Shown here in pieces: positions 17,706-25,594 of a DNA stretch of 64,000 bases (its first letter is position 1; each line of letters begins with the position of its first letter). The translations under genes and the position numbers were made by a program. The notes under the pieces were generated by a model. The model saw only the letters and a list, made by a program, of their open reading frames with translations, made no database searches and was not told where the DNA came from. The stretch is from Woeseiaceae bacterium (lineage in GTDB: Bacteria; Pseudomonadota; Gammaproteobacteria; Steroidobacterales; Woeseiaceae): assembly GCA_021773055.1 (NCBI GenBank), contig JAJFKV010000012.1, forward strand, positions 1 to 64,000, written 5' to 3'.

Positions 17706-18797
17706 ATGTTGAAGAAATATCTGATTCCCATCCTGTCTAGCCTCATTTTTGCCGGCTGTGCTCCTGTCGTCGAGAATCGCAATGATCCATCTACAGTTGA
17801 TATCGTTTTTCCACCACCGCCGCAACCCGCCAGGTTCTTTTATGAGCGAACGCTTACGGGCAGCGCCGATGTCGAAGAGGTCGACCGGGAAACCCGTTGG
17901 CGCCGAATTTTGACGGGTGAAACAGGCACGTCATCCGGTCTTTCGAAGCCATTTGATGTCGAAGTTTGCGAAGGACGTGTCTACGTCAGTGACACCGTTA
18001 GCCGGTTGGTCACAGTATTCGATGTTCCACACAGCCAGTATTATCAGATAGGGGCGACGGAGCCCGGTGGGCTGACCAAACCCCTTGGTCTGGCAACCGA
18101 TGCGGACTGCAATCTGTACGTTGCGGACGGAACAGAGCAGCAGATCGTTGTATTCGACCAAGAGGGTACGTTCCTTCGGGAGATCGGGAGCAAGGACATG
18201 TTTGACCGTTTGACACACGTGGAAGTCGACCCCAACGGAGAAAGAGTTTTTGCGGTAGACACCGGCGGTGTCGGGAGTCAGCGGCACCAGATCCGGGTTT
18301 TGAACGGCGAGACGGGCGAACACCTGTACTATATCGCGCGGCGGGGCCAGGAAGCAGGCGAATTGAATCTGCCCCGCGACATCGCCCTGAACGTCGACGG
18401 CAATCTGTACGTTGTCGACGGTGGCAATTTCCGAGTGCAGGTGTTCACGACCTATGGAGAGTACGTGACACAAATAGGTGGTATTGGTGTGAGGACAGGC
18501 CAGTTCTCGCGGCCCAAAGGCATCGATACGGATTCCTCCGGCAATGTCTATGTTAGCGACGCGGCGTTTGGAAATTTTCAGATCTTCGATGCGTCGGGGC
18601 AGCTGCTTTTGTTTGTCGGAGATCGCTCGGAAGCGCCGGCACCCGCAAAATTCATGTTACCGGCCGGACTGGCAATTGATGAAGACGATCGGGTCTATTT
18701 GGTCGACCAGTTCTTTCGAAAAATCGACGTTTTCAGACCGGCGACGCTCAAACCTAGCGAGGGATATTTTGGCAGTCGTATCGGCAATTCACCATAA
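17706..18797 (+). CDS. NHL-repeat beta-propeller lipoprotein
   Basis: A 363-residue lipoprotein (lipobox FAGC, Cys18). After a short linker it has about six NHL-type blades with recurring patterns such as LSKPFDVEV, YVSDTVSRLVTVFD, LYVVDGGNFRVQVF and VYVSDAAFGNFQIF. NHL propellers bind proteins or surfaces and are not themselves redox-active. Two related lipoproteins lie at 25591-27596 in the same cluster. It precedes a tetrahaem cytochrome by 113 bases containing candidate regulatory repeats. Its localisation to the outer or inner membrane cannot be told. Confidence 0.85.
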   Translation: MLKKYLIPILSSLIFAGCAPVVENRNDPSTVDIVFPPPPQPARFFYERTLTGSADVEEVDRETRWRRILTGETGTSSGLSKPFDVEVCEGRVYVSDTVSRLVTVFDVPHSQYYQIGATEPGGLTKPLGLATDADCNLYVADGTEQQIVVFDQEGTFLREIGSKDMFDRLTHVEVDPNGERVFAVDTGGVGSQRHQIRVLNGETGEHLYYIARRGQEAGELNLPRDIALNVDGNLYVVDGGNFRVQVFTTYGEYVTQIGGIGVRTGQFSRPKGIDTDSSGNVYVSDAAFGNFQIFDASGQLLLFVGDRSEAPAPAKFMLPAGLAIDEDDRVYLVDQFFRKIDVFRPATLKPSEGYFGSRIGNSP

Positions 18798-18820
18798 GGT
18801 AAACGCAGTAGTCCTATATG

Positions 18821-18862
18821 GGGGTTTTCCTGTAGGTAATAGGGGTTTTACTGTACGTATTT
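18821..18862 (+). repeat. Tandem 21-bp imperfect direct repeat, candidate activator site
   Basis: GGGGTTTTCCTGTA (18821-18834) recurs as GGGGTTTTACTGTA (18842-18855), 13 of 14 identical, with a period of exactly 21 bases. Similarity continues past the core so that the two 21-base units agree at about 17 positions. Two helical turns of spacing places both copies on one DNA face. The repeat lies in the short gap before the tetrahaem cytochrome gene and looks like a paired binding site; the regulator is unknown. Confidence 0.5.
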
Positions 18863-18872
18863 ACCGCTTTGT

Positions 18873-18885
18873 GTGACTATGTCAC
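18873..18885. promoter_or_regulatory. GTGAC-N3-GTCAC dyad, near-Crp-type site
   Basis: A perfect 5-bp inverted repeat reading TGTGACTATGTCACT in context. It resembles the Crp consensus TGTGA-N6-TCACA but with one base fewer between half sites. Its centre is 32 bases before ATG 18911. A Crp/Fnr-family gene lies at the end of this cluster (35475), so control by that protein is plausible but unproven. Confidence 0.4.
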
Positions 18886-18910
18886 TGGATAGAAGCGTTC
18901 TGGTGACCGT

Positions 18911-19774
18911 ATGATCTTGTCCTCATACAACAATCAACTGGCGCTCAAACTCAAAGGGGCACTCGAAAACGTGATTAAGACAAGAAATTTAGCCGGACTG
19001 ACCGTAGGAACTGCACTTTTTCTGACAAGTATTGGCGCCAATGCGCAGGTTGTCGGAAGTGCCCACGATCTATCCCCGGATACCACCGGCACGGATCAGG
19101 TCTGTGCGTTTTGTCATACACCGCATGGTGCAGCGACAGGTGCAAGCGCCGCTGGCGTTCCTCTGTGGAACAAGACACTACCCAACCCTGCTACCTACAC
19201 GCGGTATTCGACACTCAATACGGCCACGCTCGACGGTGCGGAGACCGAGGTCGGATCCGTCTCGTTGGCCTGCTTGAGTTGCCACGATGGAACTCAGGCG
19301 CGTGATGTCCTGATCAACTCACCCGGCAGTGGCATGACCGGCACCGCACTGGGCGTCGGAGCGATGACGGGTACGCCCGTACCGGTACTAGGTACTGATT
19401 TGACGGATGATCATCCGGTCAGCATTCAGTACGCAGGCGGTGGTTACCTAATTTCTGACCCGGACGGTGTTGGTACGAATGCTGGAGCGCTTGGCGATCC
19501 GGATTTTGCCGCGGCTACGAAAGGACTCGTCAACGCACAACCAAACTGGTGGGTCGATTCTCCGGTCGGTGCGGGAACGCAACGCGAGAAGGTGGATATG
19601 TTGCTGTATGCCCGCAGCGACCCGGCACTTGATGGCGGAGCATTACAACCGTTTGTTGAGTGTGGCAGCTGCCATGACCCGCATAACGCATCAACCGCCG
19701 GTGCTGGATCTGTCGCTTTTTTGAGAATTCAAAATTCGGCAAGCCAGATTTGCACAACCTGTCATACGAAGTAG
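18911..19774 (+). CDS. Exported tetrahaem cytochrome (CHTPHG type)
   Basis: Up to 287 residues with four haem motifs: CAFCH, CLSCH, CGSCH and CTTCH, the last only two residues from the C-terminus. The CAFCHTPHGA and CLSCHDGT blocks, the LGTDLTDDHPVSI segment (with a possible distal His) and CGSCHDPH recur in order in the first third of the undecahaem protein at 27596. GTG 18971, eleven bases after AGGGG, would give a cleaner signal peptide (cleavage near GANAQ) and is an alternative start. Its own promoter-like repeats and a strong downstream terminator suggest it is made separately and in larger amount than the other cytochromes. Confidence 0.88.
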   Translation: MILSSYNNQLALKLKGALENVIKTRNLAGLTVGTALFLTSIGANAQVVGSAHDLSPDTTGTDQVCAFCHTPHGAATGASAAGVPLWNKTLPNPATYTRYSTLNTATLDGAETEVGSVSLACLSCHDGTQARDVLINSPGSGMTGTALGVGAMTGTPVPVLGTDLTDDHPVSIQYAGGGYLISDPDGVGTNAGALGDPDFAAATKGLVNAQPNWWVDSPVGAGTQREKVDMLLYARSDPALDGGALQPFVECGSCHDPHNASTAGAGSVAFLRIQNSASQICTTCHTK

Positions 19775-19827
19775 TACTGGTAGTCCGAATCAGACGAGAC
19801 TGATTTCGAAGTACCGCTTGAATGTGG

Positions 19828-19858
19828 GTCCGGGCGCCAGTGGTTGCCCGGACTTTTT
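19828..19858 (+). terminator. Rho-independent terminator after the tetrahaem gene
   Basis: GTCCGGGC (19828-19835) pairs perfectly with GCCCGGAC (19846-19853) around a 10-base loop, immediately followed by TTTTT. It lies 53 bases after the tetrahaem stop and 33 bases before the parvulin gene, so it separates or attenuates the downstream 16-kb run of genes. Confidence 0.85.
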
Positions 19859-19891
19859 CAATTCTGGGATGCATGATTTTGTGGGGAAGAA

Positions 19892-20881
19892 GTGGTGTTT
19901 TATAGATCAAAACTGCAGAAAATCACACCTGGCATTGCGCTGACATTGCTGCTAGCGAGCGGATCGATATCCGCTGCGGCGTACCTGGTACGTATTGATG
20001 ATATGCAGGTCACGTACGACGAATTTGAGAGCCAGGTCAACTCCATCGCTCGACAAACCTTTTATCACGGCAAGCCGCTAACAGACGACGAATGGCTAAA
20101 TTTTCGGCAGACGGTCGTCGACCAAATCGTAGATCGTAAACTCAAGATACGCGAAGCTCAGCGTCGCGGGATTGCGGCGGATGAGCGCTATGTCGTCAGC
20201 CAACTGCGAAGCTATGAAGATCGCTATACCGGTACGGAACGTTGGGCATCCGAAGGCGAGCAAATGCTCGTGCGATTGCGTGCTCACTTTATCGAAGAGA
20301 GTTTACTGGCCGGCCTCGCCGAAGATGTGCAGGAAATTCCATCGCCGACAGCGGCTGCCGTCGAGGAATATTACGCTGCAAATATCGACAAATTCACGGA
20401 ACCTGCGCGACAGCGAGTATCAGTAATTCTCCTGCGGGTCGAACCATCTGCGGTCAAGGTGACGTGGGAAGGCGCGCGCGACCAGTCTGCCCAACTGGCA
20501 AAACAAATACGCGACGGCAAGAAGTTTGCCGAGTTGGCGCGTTTACATTCTGCGGACGTTTCATCGGACAAAGGCGGCGACATGGGTTATTTGCACGCAG
20601 GTATGCTCAACCCGACAGCGCAGGATACTATAGACGGGCTTGCACTGGGCGAGGTTAGCGTTCCCGTCGATGTTCTGGAGGGTGTTGCTATCTTCATGGT
20701 TACCGAACGAACGCAGGCCGCCATTCGCGAGTTTGAGGACGTTCGGGACAGGGCAGCAGACCTTTTGACCCGGGATGCGGTGGAGCGTGCTGGCGTGGCA
20801 CTCATCGCAAGACTTCGAGGCGGGGCAGATATCGACGTCGATGAGGACTACCTGCGGACACTCCCGACCCAAAACCGTTAG
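19892..20881 (+). CDS. Periplasmic parvulin-type peptidyl-prolyl isomerase
   Basis: A 329-residue SurA/PpiC-like chaperone. A signal peptide (about 1-29, SISAAA) leads into a helical N-terminal domain, then a parvulin domain at about 165-280 with VILLRVEP, FAELARLHSAD and GGDMGYLHAGMLNP, the usual rotamase core. It starts at GTG after GGGGAAG and is separated by 3 bases from the outer-membrane barrel gene, so it probably folds that barrel or the exported cytochromes. Parvulins are reported beside some outer-surface cytochrome operons, but the client here is inferred. Confidence 0.88.
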   Translation: MVFYRSKLQKITPGIALTLLLASGSISAAAYLVRIDDMQVTYDEFESQVNSIARQTFYHGKPLTDDEWLNFRQTVVDQIVDRKLKIREAQRRGIAADERYVVSQLRSYEDRYTGTERWASEGEQMLVRLRAHFIEESLLAGLAEDVQEIPSPTAAAVEEYYAANIDKFTEPARQRVSVILLRVEPSAVKVTWEGARDQSAQLAKQIRDGKKFAELARLHSADVSSDKGGDMGYLHAGMLNPTAQDTIDGLALGEVSVPVDVLEGVAIFMVTERTQAAIREFEDVRDRAADLLTRDAVERAGVALIARLRGGADIDVDEDYLRTLPTQNR

Positions 20882-20884
20882 GAA

Positions 20885-22678
20885 ATGGCCGACCAAAATC
20901 ACATTCGTGATCCAGTCGGCCTGACTTTCGCGATGTTGCTCTTTTTGTGCTTTTCTTCAATCGCCGCAGCTCAAATCGGACCCATCGACACGCAGGGCTA
21001 TTTGGAATATCGCTATCGAAACTTCAATAGCGATAGCGAAACAGCGACAGCGTCACACAATGTTGCTCTGCAAGGCGCGTTTGCAACCTACTTTTGGCGT
21101 CCGTGGATAGCCAATGTTGATGGTACCGTCACATTGCACGAAATCACCAATGACAATCGCAATAACGACGGTGAGAATTCAACTATTACCGGACGTGTGC
21201 GACTGGGTTTGCTGAGCAAGAGCCGCTTTCCATTTTCTGCATTTTATGAATCGCGCGATAATCGTCTGCAAAGCGATACGCTAAGCGTCGATGGCACGTC
21301 GCAGACTTTCGGTTTCCTGCAAAACCTAACTTCGGAAAGAATCGGCCGCTACACGCTGGAGTATCGCAATACTCGCGTCGGCGAGACATTTGAGGATGAC
21401 GGCAGAGTACCGAGAAATTTCGTAAACGGTTCCTGGTACTTGCGGGCGCAAAAAACTCTGGGGAGCAACGAATTGACACTCAACTCCCAGTTGACGGAAA
21501 TTGACAGATCCATACTGGCGCAGAAAACAGACCTGCTCCGCCACACGCTACGGCACCGGTATCGCGGTGGCCCCCGCTTTAGTCTTGAGAACACCGTTTT
21601 CATTAGTGATGAACAACTGGATTTCAGCGATACATCGCAGCAGAGAAAATTTCGGCAGTTATCGACAATTAGCACCTGGCGCCCGGAATCGAATAACAAA
21701 TTGCTTGTCACCGGTCGAGGCCTGCTGCAAGACATCGGGTCTATGTCGGTCAATTCTGAACAACAGACCAAGTCAGCTTCTTTAGCCGTCACCGCTAGCT
21801 ACCGGGTAACGGATCAGTTCCTGCTAACCGGCAGTCTGGGTGGCATGCTAATGGATGCACAAAACGACGAGCTGCAGACGACAGTCTATGAAAGGATGCG
21901 CGCGGGCTATCAGTCGGGCGGAATTCCCTGGCACAGAAATGTTTATCGTTGGGGCGCATTTTTCGGGGTTGGCAACCGAACAGGCGACCAGATGGCCACA
22001 ACGGACAGCCAGGTTCAGGATGCTGATAGCAGTCTCTTTCACAGCCTTTCACGCCCCTTCACCTTAGATGGCGGCGGGCAATTTGAAGTGCGTGTGACAC
22101 AACGCCTTTCAACGAATCACGATTCAATCGGGCGTGAGAGAAATTCGATGCAACACAATTTGGCCGGGACTTATAACAGCCACAGCGAAAACACCAGTCG
22201 ATACATTCGTTTGTCCGCCACAGACCGGCGCAATCACGGTGATGAGCGACAAGAGTTTCAATTGGCGAATCTGCAATTGAGTATTAGCCGGCGTGCTGAT
22301 CGATATCGTTCTTTGAGTGGCAATATCACCGTGCAATACACACGCAGTGGCAGCGGTGATCTAAGTATTGTGACCACCGACAGCGATCGCTTTAGCTACA
22401 GTGCCAATGTGACCTACCGTCACGCGAACCTGTTCGGCAAATCGAATCTGAACCTCACCTCGGAACTTCGCATGCGGAGTCTTGAGTATCAGACCAGGGA
22501 CACACTGGATCCGAACTTTGATGTCAGTGAGGAACGTCTGAGTTCACTGTGGCGCAATCAACTTGACTATCGAATAGGGGCGCTTGTTATCCGGTTTGAT
22601 GGAGATATCCGTGAAGTGGATGGAGATCTAAGCACTTTGGTTTCACTCTACGTAAGACGCCATTTCGGCACAATATAA
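20885..22678 (+). CDS. Outer-membrane beta-barrel protein, putative cytochrome-conduit porin
   Basis: A 597-residue protein with a signal peptide ending near IAAAQ and then amphipathic strands throughout, with alternating polar and hydrophobic residues and repeated aromatic ends (for example YLEYRYRNF, RYTLEYRNTRVGETF, LDYRIGALVIRFDGDI). It lacks a TonB plug and has no CxxCH or CxxC. Its size and its place directly before four trihaem cytochromes resemble porins of porin-cytochrome conduits (MtrB/OmbB/ExtB class), but I cannot show homology to any of them. The stop is followed after 29 bases by the first c7-like gene. Confidence 0.65.
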   Translation: MADQNHIRDPVGLTFAMLLFLCFSSIAAAQIGPIDTQGYLEYRYRNFNSDSETATASHNVALQGAFATYFWRPWIANVDGTVTLHEITNDNRNNDGENSTITGRVRLGLLSKSRFPFSAFYESRDNRLQSDTLSVDGTSQTFGFLQNLTSERIGRYTLEYRNTRVGETFEDDGRVPRNFVNGSWYLRAQKTLGSNELTLNSQLTEIDRSILAQKTDLLRHTLRHRYRGGPRFSLENTVFISDEQLDFSDTSQQRKFRQLSTISTWRPESNNKLLVTGRGLLQDIGSMSVNSEQQTKSASLAVTASYRVTDQFLLTGSLGGMLMDAQNDELQTTVYERMRAGYQSGGIPWHRNVYRWGAFFGVGNRTGDQMATTDSQVQDADSSLFHSLSRPFTLDGGGQFEVRVTQRLSTNHDSIGRERNSMQHNLAGTYNSHSENTSRYIRLSATDRRNHGDERQEFQLANLQLSISRRADRYRSLSGNITVQYTRSGSGDLSIVTTDSDRFSYSANVTYRHANLFGKSNLNLTSELRMRSLEYQTRDTLDPNFDVSEERLSSLWRNQLDYRIGALVIRFDGDIREVDGDLSTLVSLYVRRHFGTI

Positions 22679-22707
22679 ATGACATAACAACTTACGATCA
22701 GGTATTC

Positions 22708-23166
22708 ATGAAACAAGATACGGTGAAAGAAAACACACTTGTAGTCGCGATATTTCTTATCGCGATGATTTCAATACTGCTACTGGCGAGTACGCTGAAT
22801 CCTGCTGAAGCTGAATACGGTGACGTAGTCATCAATGAGTATTCGGACGATGCGGGGATGAACCCGGTTGTATTCCCACACTGGTTTCACCGTATTCGGT
22901 TCCGTTGCAAGGTCTGCCACGGCGATCTGGGCTTTGCATTCAAAGCCGGTGGTAATGATATCAATATGGTGAAAATCATCGACGGACAGTATTGTGGTGC
23001 TTGTCACAATGGTGATGTTGCCTGGTCTATAGAAAATTGTGAATTATGCCATTCGGCCAAACCCGGAACGCCGACGCAAATTCATCACAGTACTGTGCAA
23101 CAACTTGTCAACAGGGCTCGCGAAAAGGCCAATGACGCGTCCGACGACAAGGGGACAAGCAAATGA
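22708..23166 (+). CDS. Trihaem c7-like cytochrome A
   Basis: A 152-residue protein with an N-terminal hydrophobic signal or anchor (about 10-28) and three haem sites, CKVCH, CGACH and CELCH. The FPHWFHRIRFRC block supplies His residues that likely serve as distal ligands, as in c7/c3-type cytochromes (cytochrome c7-like family). The closest relative in the window is the protein at 25211, with nearly the same WFHRIRF and CGACHNG blocks. It overlaps the next gene by four bases. Expected to be a periplasmic low-potential electron carrier. Confidence 0.9.
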   Translation: MKQDTVKENTLVVAIFLIAMISILLLASTLNPAEAEYGDVVINEYSDDAGMNPVVFPHWFHRIRFRCKVCHGDLGFAFKAGGNDINMVKIIDGQYCGACHNGDVAWSIENCELCHSAKPGTPTQIHHSTVQQLVNRAREKANDASDDKGTSK

Positions 23167-23756
23167 GAGCCTTGAAGATCAACGGCGCGACCGTTTTGCT
23201 TGCTTTTCTACTTGTACTAGTCGGTACAACAGCGGTACACCGCGCGTTCGGACAGGATGATCCGAACGCGTTCAACCGTCTGTTGAAACCGCCCAGCGAA
23301 CGCAACGCTCCGCCAGAACTGGACGGTATCCACGATCCCACTATTGACGGCACCTTAATGTTGCAGCCGCCCAGCGAAGCATTTGCAGGGTTACCAAAAT
23401 CGCGGTCCGGAAATTACGTTAACTGGAGCAAGGCGATTGAAAATGAGTTGCTGGCGCCGCGCTACGATATTCATAACCCGGACGCGAATCCGATCGTGTT
23501 GGATCTGAATATTGTGCGTGAAGTGAAGGGCTCGATGCCGGACGTCGTCTACCCGCATAAACAGCATACTCAGTGGCTGGATTGTGCGAATTGCCATCCT
23601 GCGATATTCATTCCGATGAAAGGCGCCAATCAGATCAGCATGGCATCAATTTTGCTCGGCGAAAAATGCGGCGTCTGTCACGGCAAGGTTGCTTTCCCGG
23701 TTTCCGAGTGCCGGCGCTGTCACTCCAAACCGAAAACTGTCGACACGAAGAACTAA
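23163..23756 (+). CDS. Trihaem c7-like cytochrome B
   Basis: A 197-residue protein with a signal peptide (about 1-29, HRAFGQD), a proline-rich 80-residue N-terminal region containing two PPSE motifs, and a C-terminal three-haem domain with CANCH, CGVCH and CRRCH. YPHKQHTQWLDC places two His before the first haem, as in the c7-like family. The paralogue at 24651 has the same two-part layout. It overlaps the preceding gene (ATGA). Probably periplasmic; the long N-terminal part may contact a partner. Confidence 0.9.
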   Translation: MRALKINGATVLLAFLLVLVGTTAVHRAFGQDDPNAFNRLLKPPSERNAPPELDGIHDPTIDGTLMLQPPSEAFAGLPKSRSGNYVNWSKAIENELLAPRYDIHNPDANPIVLDLNIVREVKGSMPDVVYPHKQHTQWLDCANCHPAIFIPMKGANQISMASILLGEKCGVCHGKVAFPVSECRRCHSKPKTVDTKN

Positions 23757-23772
23757 ATAAGGAACCAGTAAA

Positions 23773-24654
23773 ATGCACCTGCAGCTTGTCAAACCAACTT
23801 TCTCCCGGACACAAATTATGAGCGCTCTGGTCTTGCTGTTTGTGTCTGTAGTGGCACCTGCGGCGGACGACCAATCTGAGGATGAATTGGCACAGAGAGT
23901 AGCAATGGTCAGGACGCTTATATTCGAATCGAGTGCCGCTTTGAAGATTACGGCCGGTACCGACGAGCAGGCGCACAAGAAACACGATCAGGCAATCGCG
24001 TTGTTTGAGTCCGGTGCCGGGCCGGGCGATAAGGGGAATAGAGAGGAGAAGTTGAATGCAGCAGTCGCGATGCTGTACGAAGCGGTGGCGGCAGTATCAA
24101 CGAGTGATAACTCTGATGCGAAAGATCGCCGCGATTTCGACAACAGGCAACGCAGTCTTGAGGCGCTGCTTGCGGCACACAAGCGAATAATGGCCGAAAA
24201 AGGCACGGCAGCGAGGCATGCGGCGTTAAGCGACGAAATAGAAGCTGATAATCGTGCGGCAAACCTGTTGCTGGCGGATGGCAAGGTGCACGAAGCGCGT
24301 GTGTTTCTCGATAGAGCCTATGAAAAAACCAAATTGTCAGTCGAGCACTCGCGCGAGGGAGAAACGCTGGTGCGGGAACTCAAGTTCGAGACAGCGGAAG
24401 ACGAGTACCTTTATGAGCTCGATCGCAACGATACGCATCGGATGTTGTTGACTGTCCTGCTGGAGGAAAAAATGAAGAGTGATCGGATCAAAGAGCGGGT
24501 TGTCTCTTTCATTACGGCTGCTGATGAATTTAGAGCAACGGCAGTTCACCACGCAGATGCTAGCCGCTTTGAAGACGCGACCGCGGAACTGGAAAACTCG
24601 ACAAGTGAACTGGTCAAGGCAATACGTAGTGCTGGTGTCTATATACCTGGATGA
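23773..24654 (+). CDS. Exported helical protein of unrecognised family (copy 1)
   Basis: A 293-residue protein with a signal peptide (cleavage near APAAD, about residue 34) followed by almost pure amphipathic helix rich in Ala, Glu and Leu. It contains no Cys motif and no haem site. A conserved patch, ELKFETAEDEYLYELDR, and a C-terminal end, LVKAIRSAGVYIPG, recur in modified form in the product of 32276-33139, so the two are paralogues. It sits in the exact middle of four trihaem cytochrome genes and overlaps the next by four bases. A structural or assembly role for the cytochromes is inference. Confidence 0.75.
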   Translation: MHLQLVKPTFSRTQIMSALVLLFVSVVAPAADDQSEDELAQRVAMVRTLIFESSAALKITAGTDEQAHKKHDQAIALFESGAGPGDKGNREEKLNAAVAMLYEAVAAVSTSDNSDAKDRRDFDNRQRSLEALLAAHKRIMAEKGTAARHAALSDEIEADNRAANLLLADGKVHEARVFLDRAYEKTKLSVEHSREGETLVRELKFETAEDEYLYELDRNDTHRMLLTVLLEEKMKSDRIKERVVSFITAADEFRATAVHHADASRFEDATAELENSTSELVKAIRSAGVYIPG

Positions 24655-25214
24655 TAGTGAGCACCCAACCGACCTATAGATTTCTTTCGACTCTCGGTCT
24701 TTTGATCGCAGCGCCGCTGTTGTTGGCGGAAAACTGGAAGTCGCTGGAGGATGATGAGCTTCACGATCCGTCGAACCCGGCGGTGAATGTACTGCAACAG
24801 CCCGCAGAAGCACTTTCTGTACTGGCGCCCGATGGTGCGGGTAATAAAGTTGATTGGGTGGAAGCTGTTCGGCTGGGACAAATTGCACCACGGAGCAGCC
24901 TCGACAACAGTGTTGTGCCGGAAACCCTGGACACTGATATCGTCATGAGCAATACCTTGTCCGTTGCGCCGGTTTTATTTCCGCACAAAGAACACTCGGA
25001 CTGGATGTCCTGCGCGATGTGTCACGACTCAATCTTTGTGGCACAGACGGATGCCAATGCAATCAATATGAGCAAGATTCTGGAGGGCGAATACTGTGGT
25101 GTATGTCATGGGGCAGTGTCCTTCCCATTAACCGAGTGCGACCGCTGCCACAGTGTCATCAATTACACGCAGATGGCGCCGCCAAGCAGCGGCGTCCCGG
25201 TGGAACAAAGGTGA
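24651..25214 (+). CDS. Trihaem c7-like cytochrome B-prime
   Basis: A 187-residue protein with a signal peptide (cleavage near LLLAE, about residue 25), a 90-residue N-terminal region with QQPAEAL resembling the PPSEAF segment of the 23163 product, and a three-haem C-terminal domain: CAMCH, CGVCH, CDRCH. FPHKEHSDWMSC matches YPHKQHTQWLDC of that paralogue. It overlaps both neighbours by four bases (ATGA and GTGA). Likely the same type of carrier at a different point of the chain. Confidence 0.9.
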   Translation: MIVSTQPTYRFLSTLGLLIAAPLLLAENWKSLEDDELHDPSNPAVNVLQQPAEALSVLAPDGAGNKVDWVEAVRLGQIAPRSSLDNSVVPETLDTDIVMSNTLSVAPVLFPHKEHSDWMSCAMCHDSIFVAQTDANAINMSKILEGEYCGVCHGAVSFPLTECDRCHSVINYTQMAPPSSGVPVEQR

Positions 25215-25594
25215 CTTCAGAATGCCGCTCAATGTGGTTCGGACTACTGGCGTTGCTGGTGCTGCCGGCCGTAGTAGCCTGGGCAGAGTACGCGGATGTC
25301 GTGATCAATGAGCGTGCTGAAGAAGAAGGCATGGCGCCTGTTATATATCCGCACTGGTTTCACCGTATACGCTTCCAGTGCTCGGTTTGCCACGTAGATT
25401 TGGAGTTCAAAACCGCGGCTGGACAGAACGGCATTACGATGGACAAGATCAGCCAGGGAGAGTTCTGCGGCGCATGCCACAACGGAGAAATCGCGTGGTC
25501 TGTTGATAATTGTGATCTCTGCCATAGTGGCAAGGCCGGACTGGAAACCGGCATCAGGGGCGGTCATGAAACGACCGGGCCGGGCGTGTTTTGA
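25211..25594 (+). CDS. Trihaem c7-like cytochrome A-prime
   Basis: A 127-residue protein from GTG 25211, which shares GTGA with the previous stop; an in-frame ATG at 25232 is an alternative. A signal peptide (cleavage near VAWAE) precedes three haem sites: CSVCH, CGACH, CDLCH. YPHWFHRIRFQC and CGACHNGEIAW mirror FPHWFHRIRFRC and CGACHNGDVAW of the 22708 product. A longer upstream frame exists but only covers coding sequence of the previous gene. It is the last of the A-B-helical-B-A set. Confidence 0.88.
   Translation: MTSECRSMWFGLLALLVLPAVVAWAEYADVVINERAEEEGMAPVIYPHWFHRIRFQCSVCHVDLEFKTAAGQNGITMDKISQGEFCGACHNGEIAWSVDNCDLCHSGKAGLETGIRGGHETTGPGVF

Noticed and set aside
25019-25210. Longer upstream start for the fourth trihaem cytochrome
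   Set aside because: The extra 64 residues fall entirely within the preceding gene in another frame, and the GTGA overlap with a signal peptide begins at 25211.
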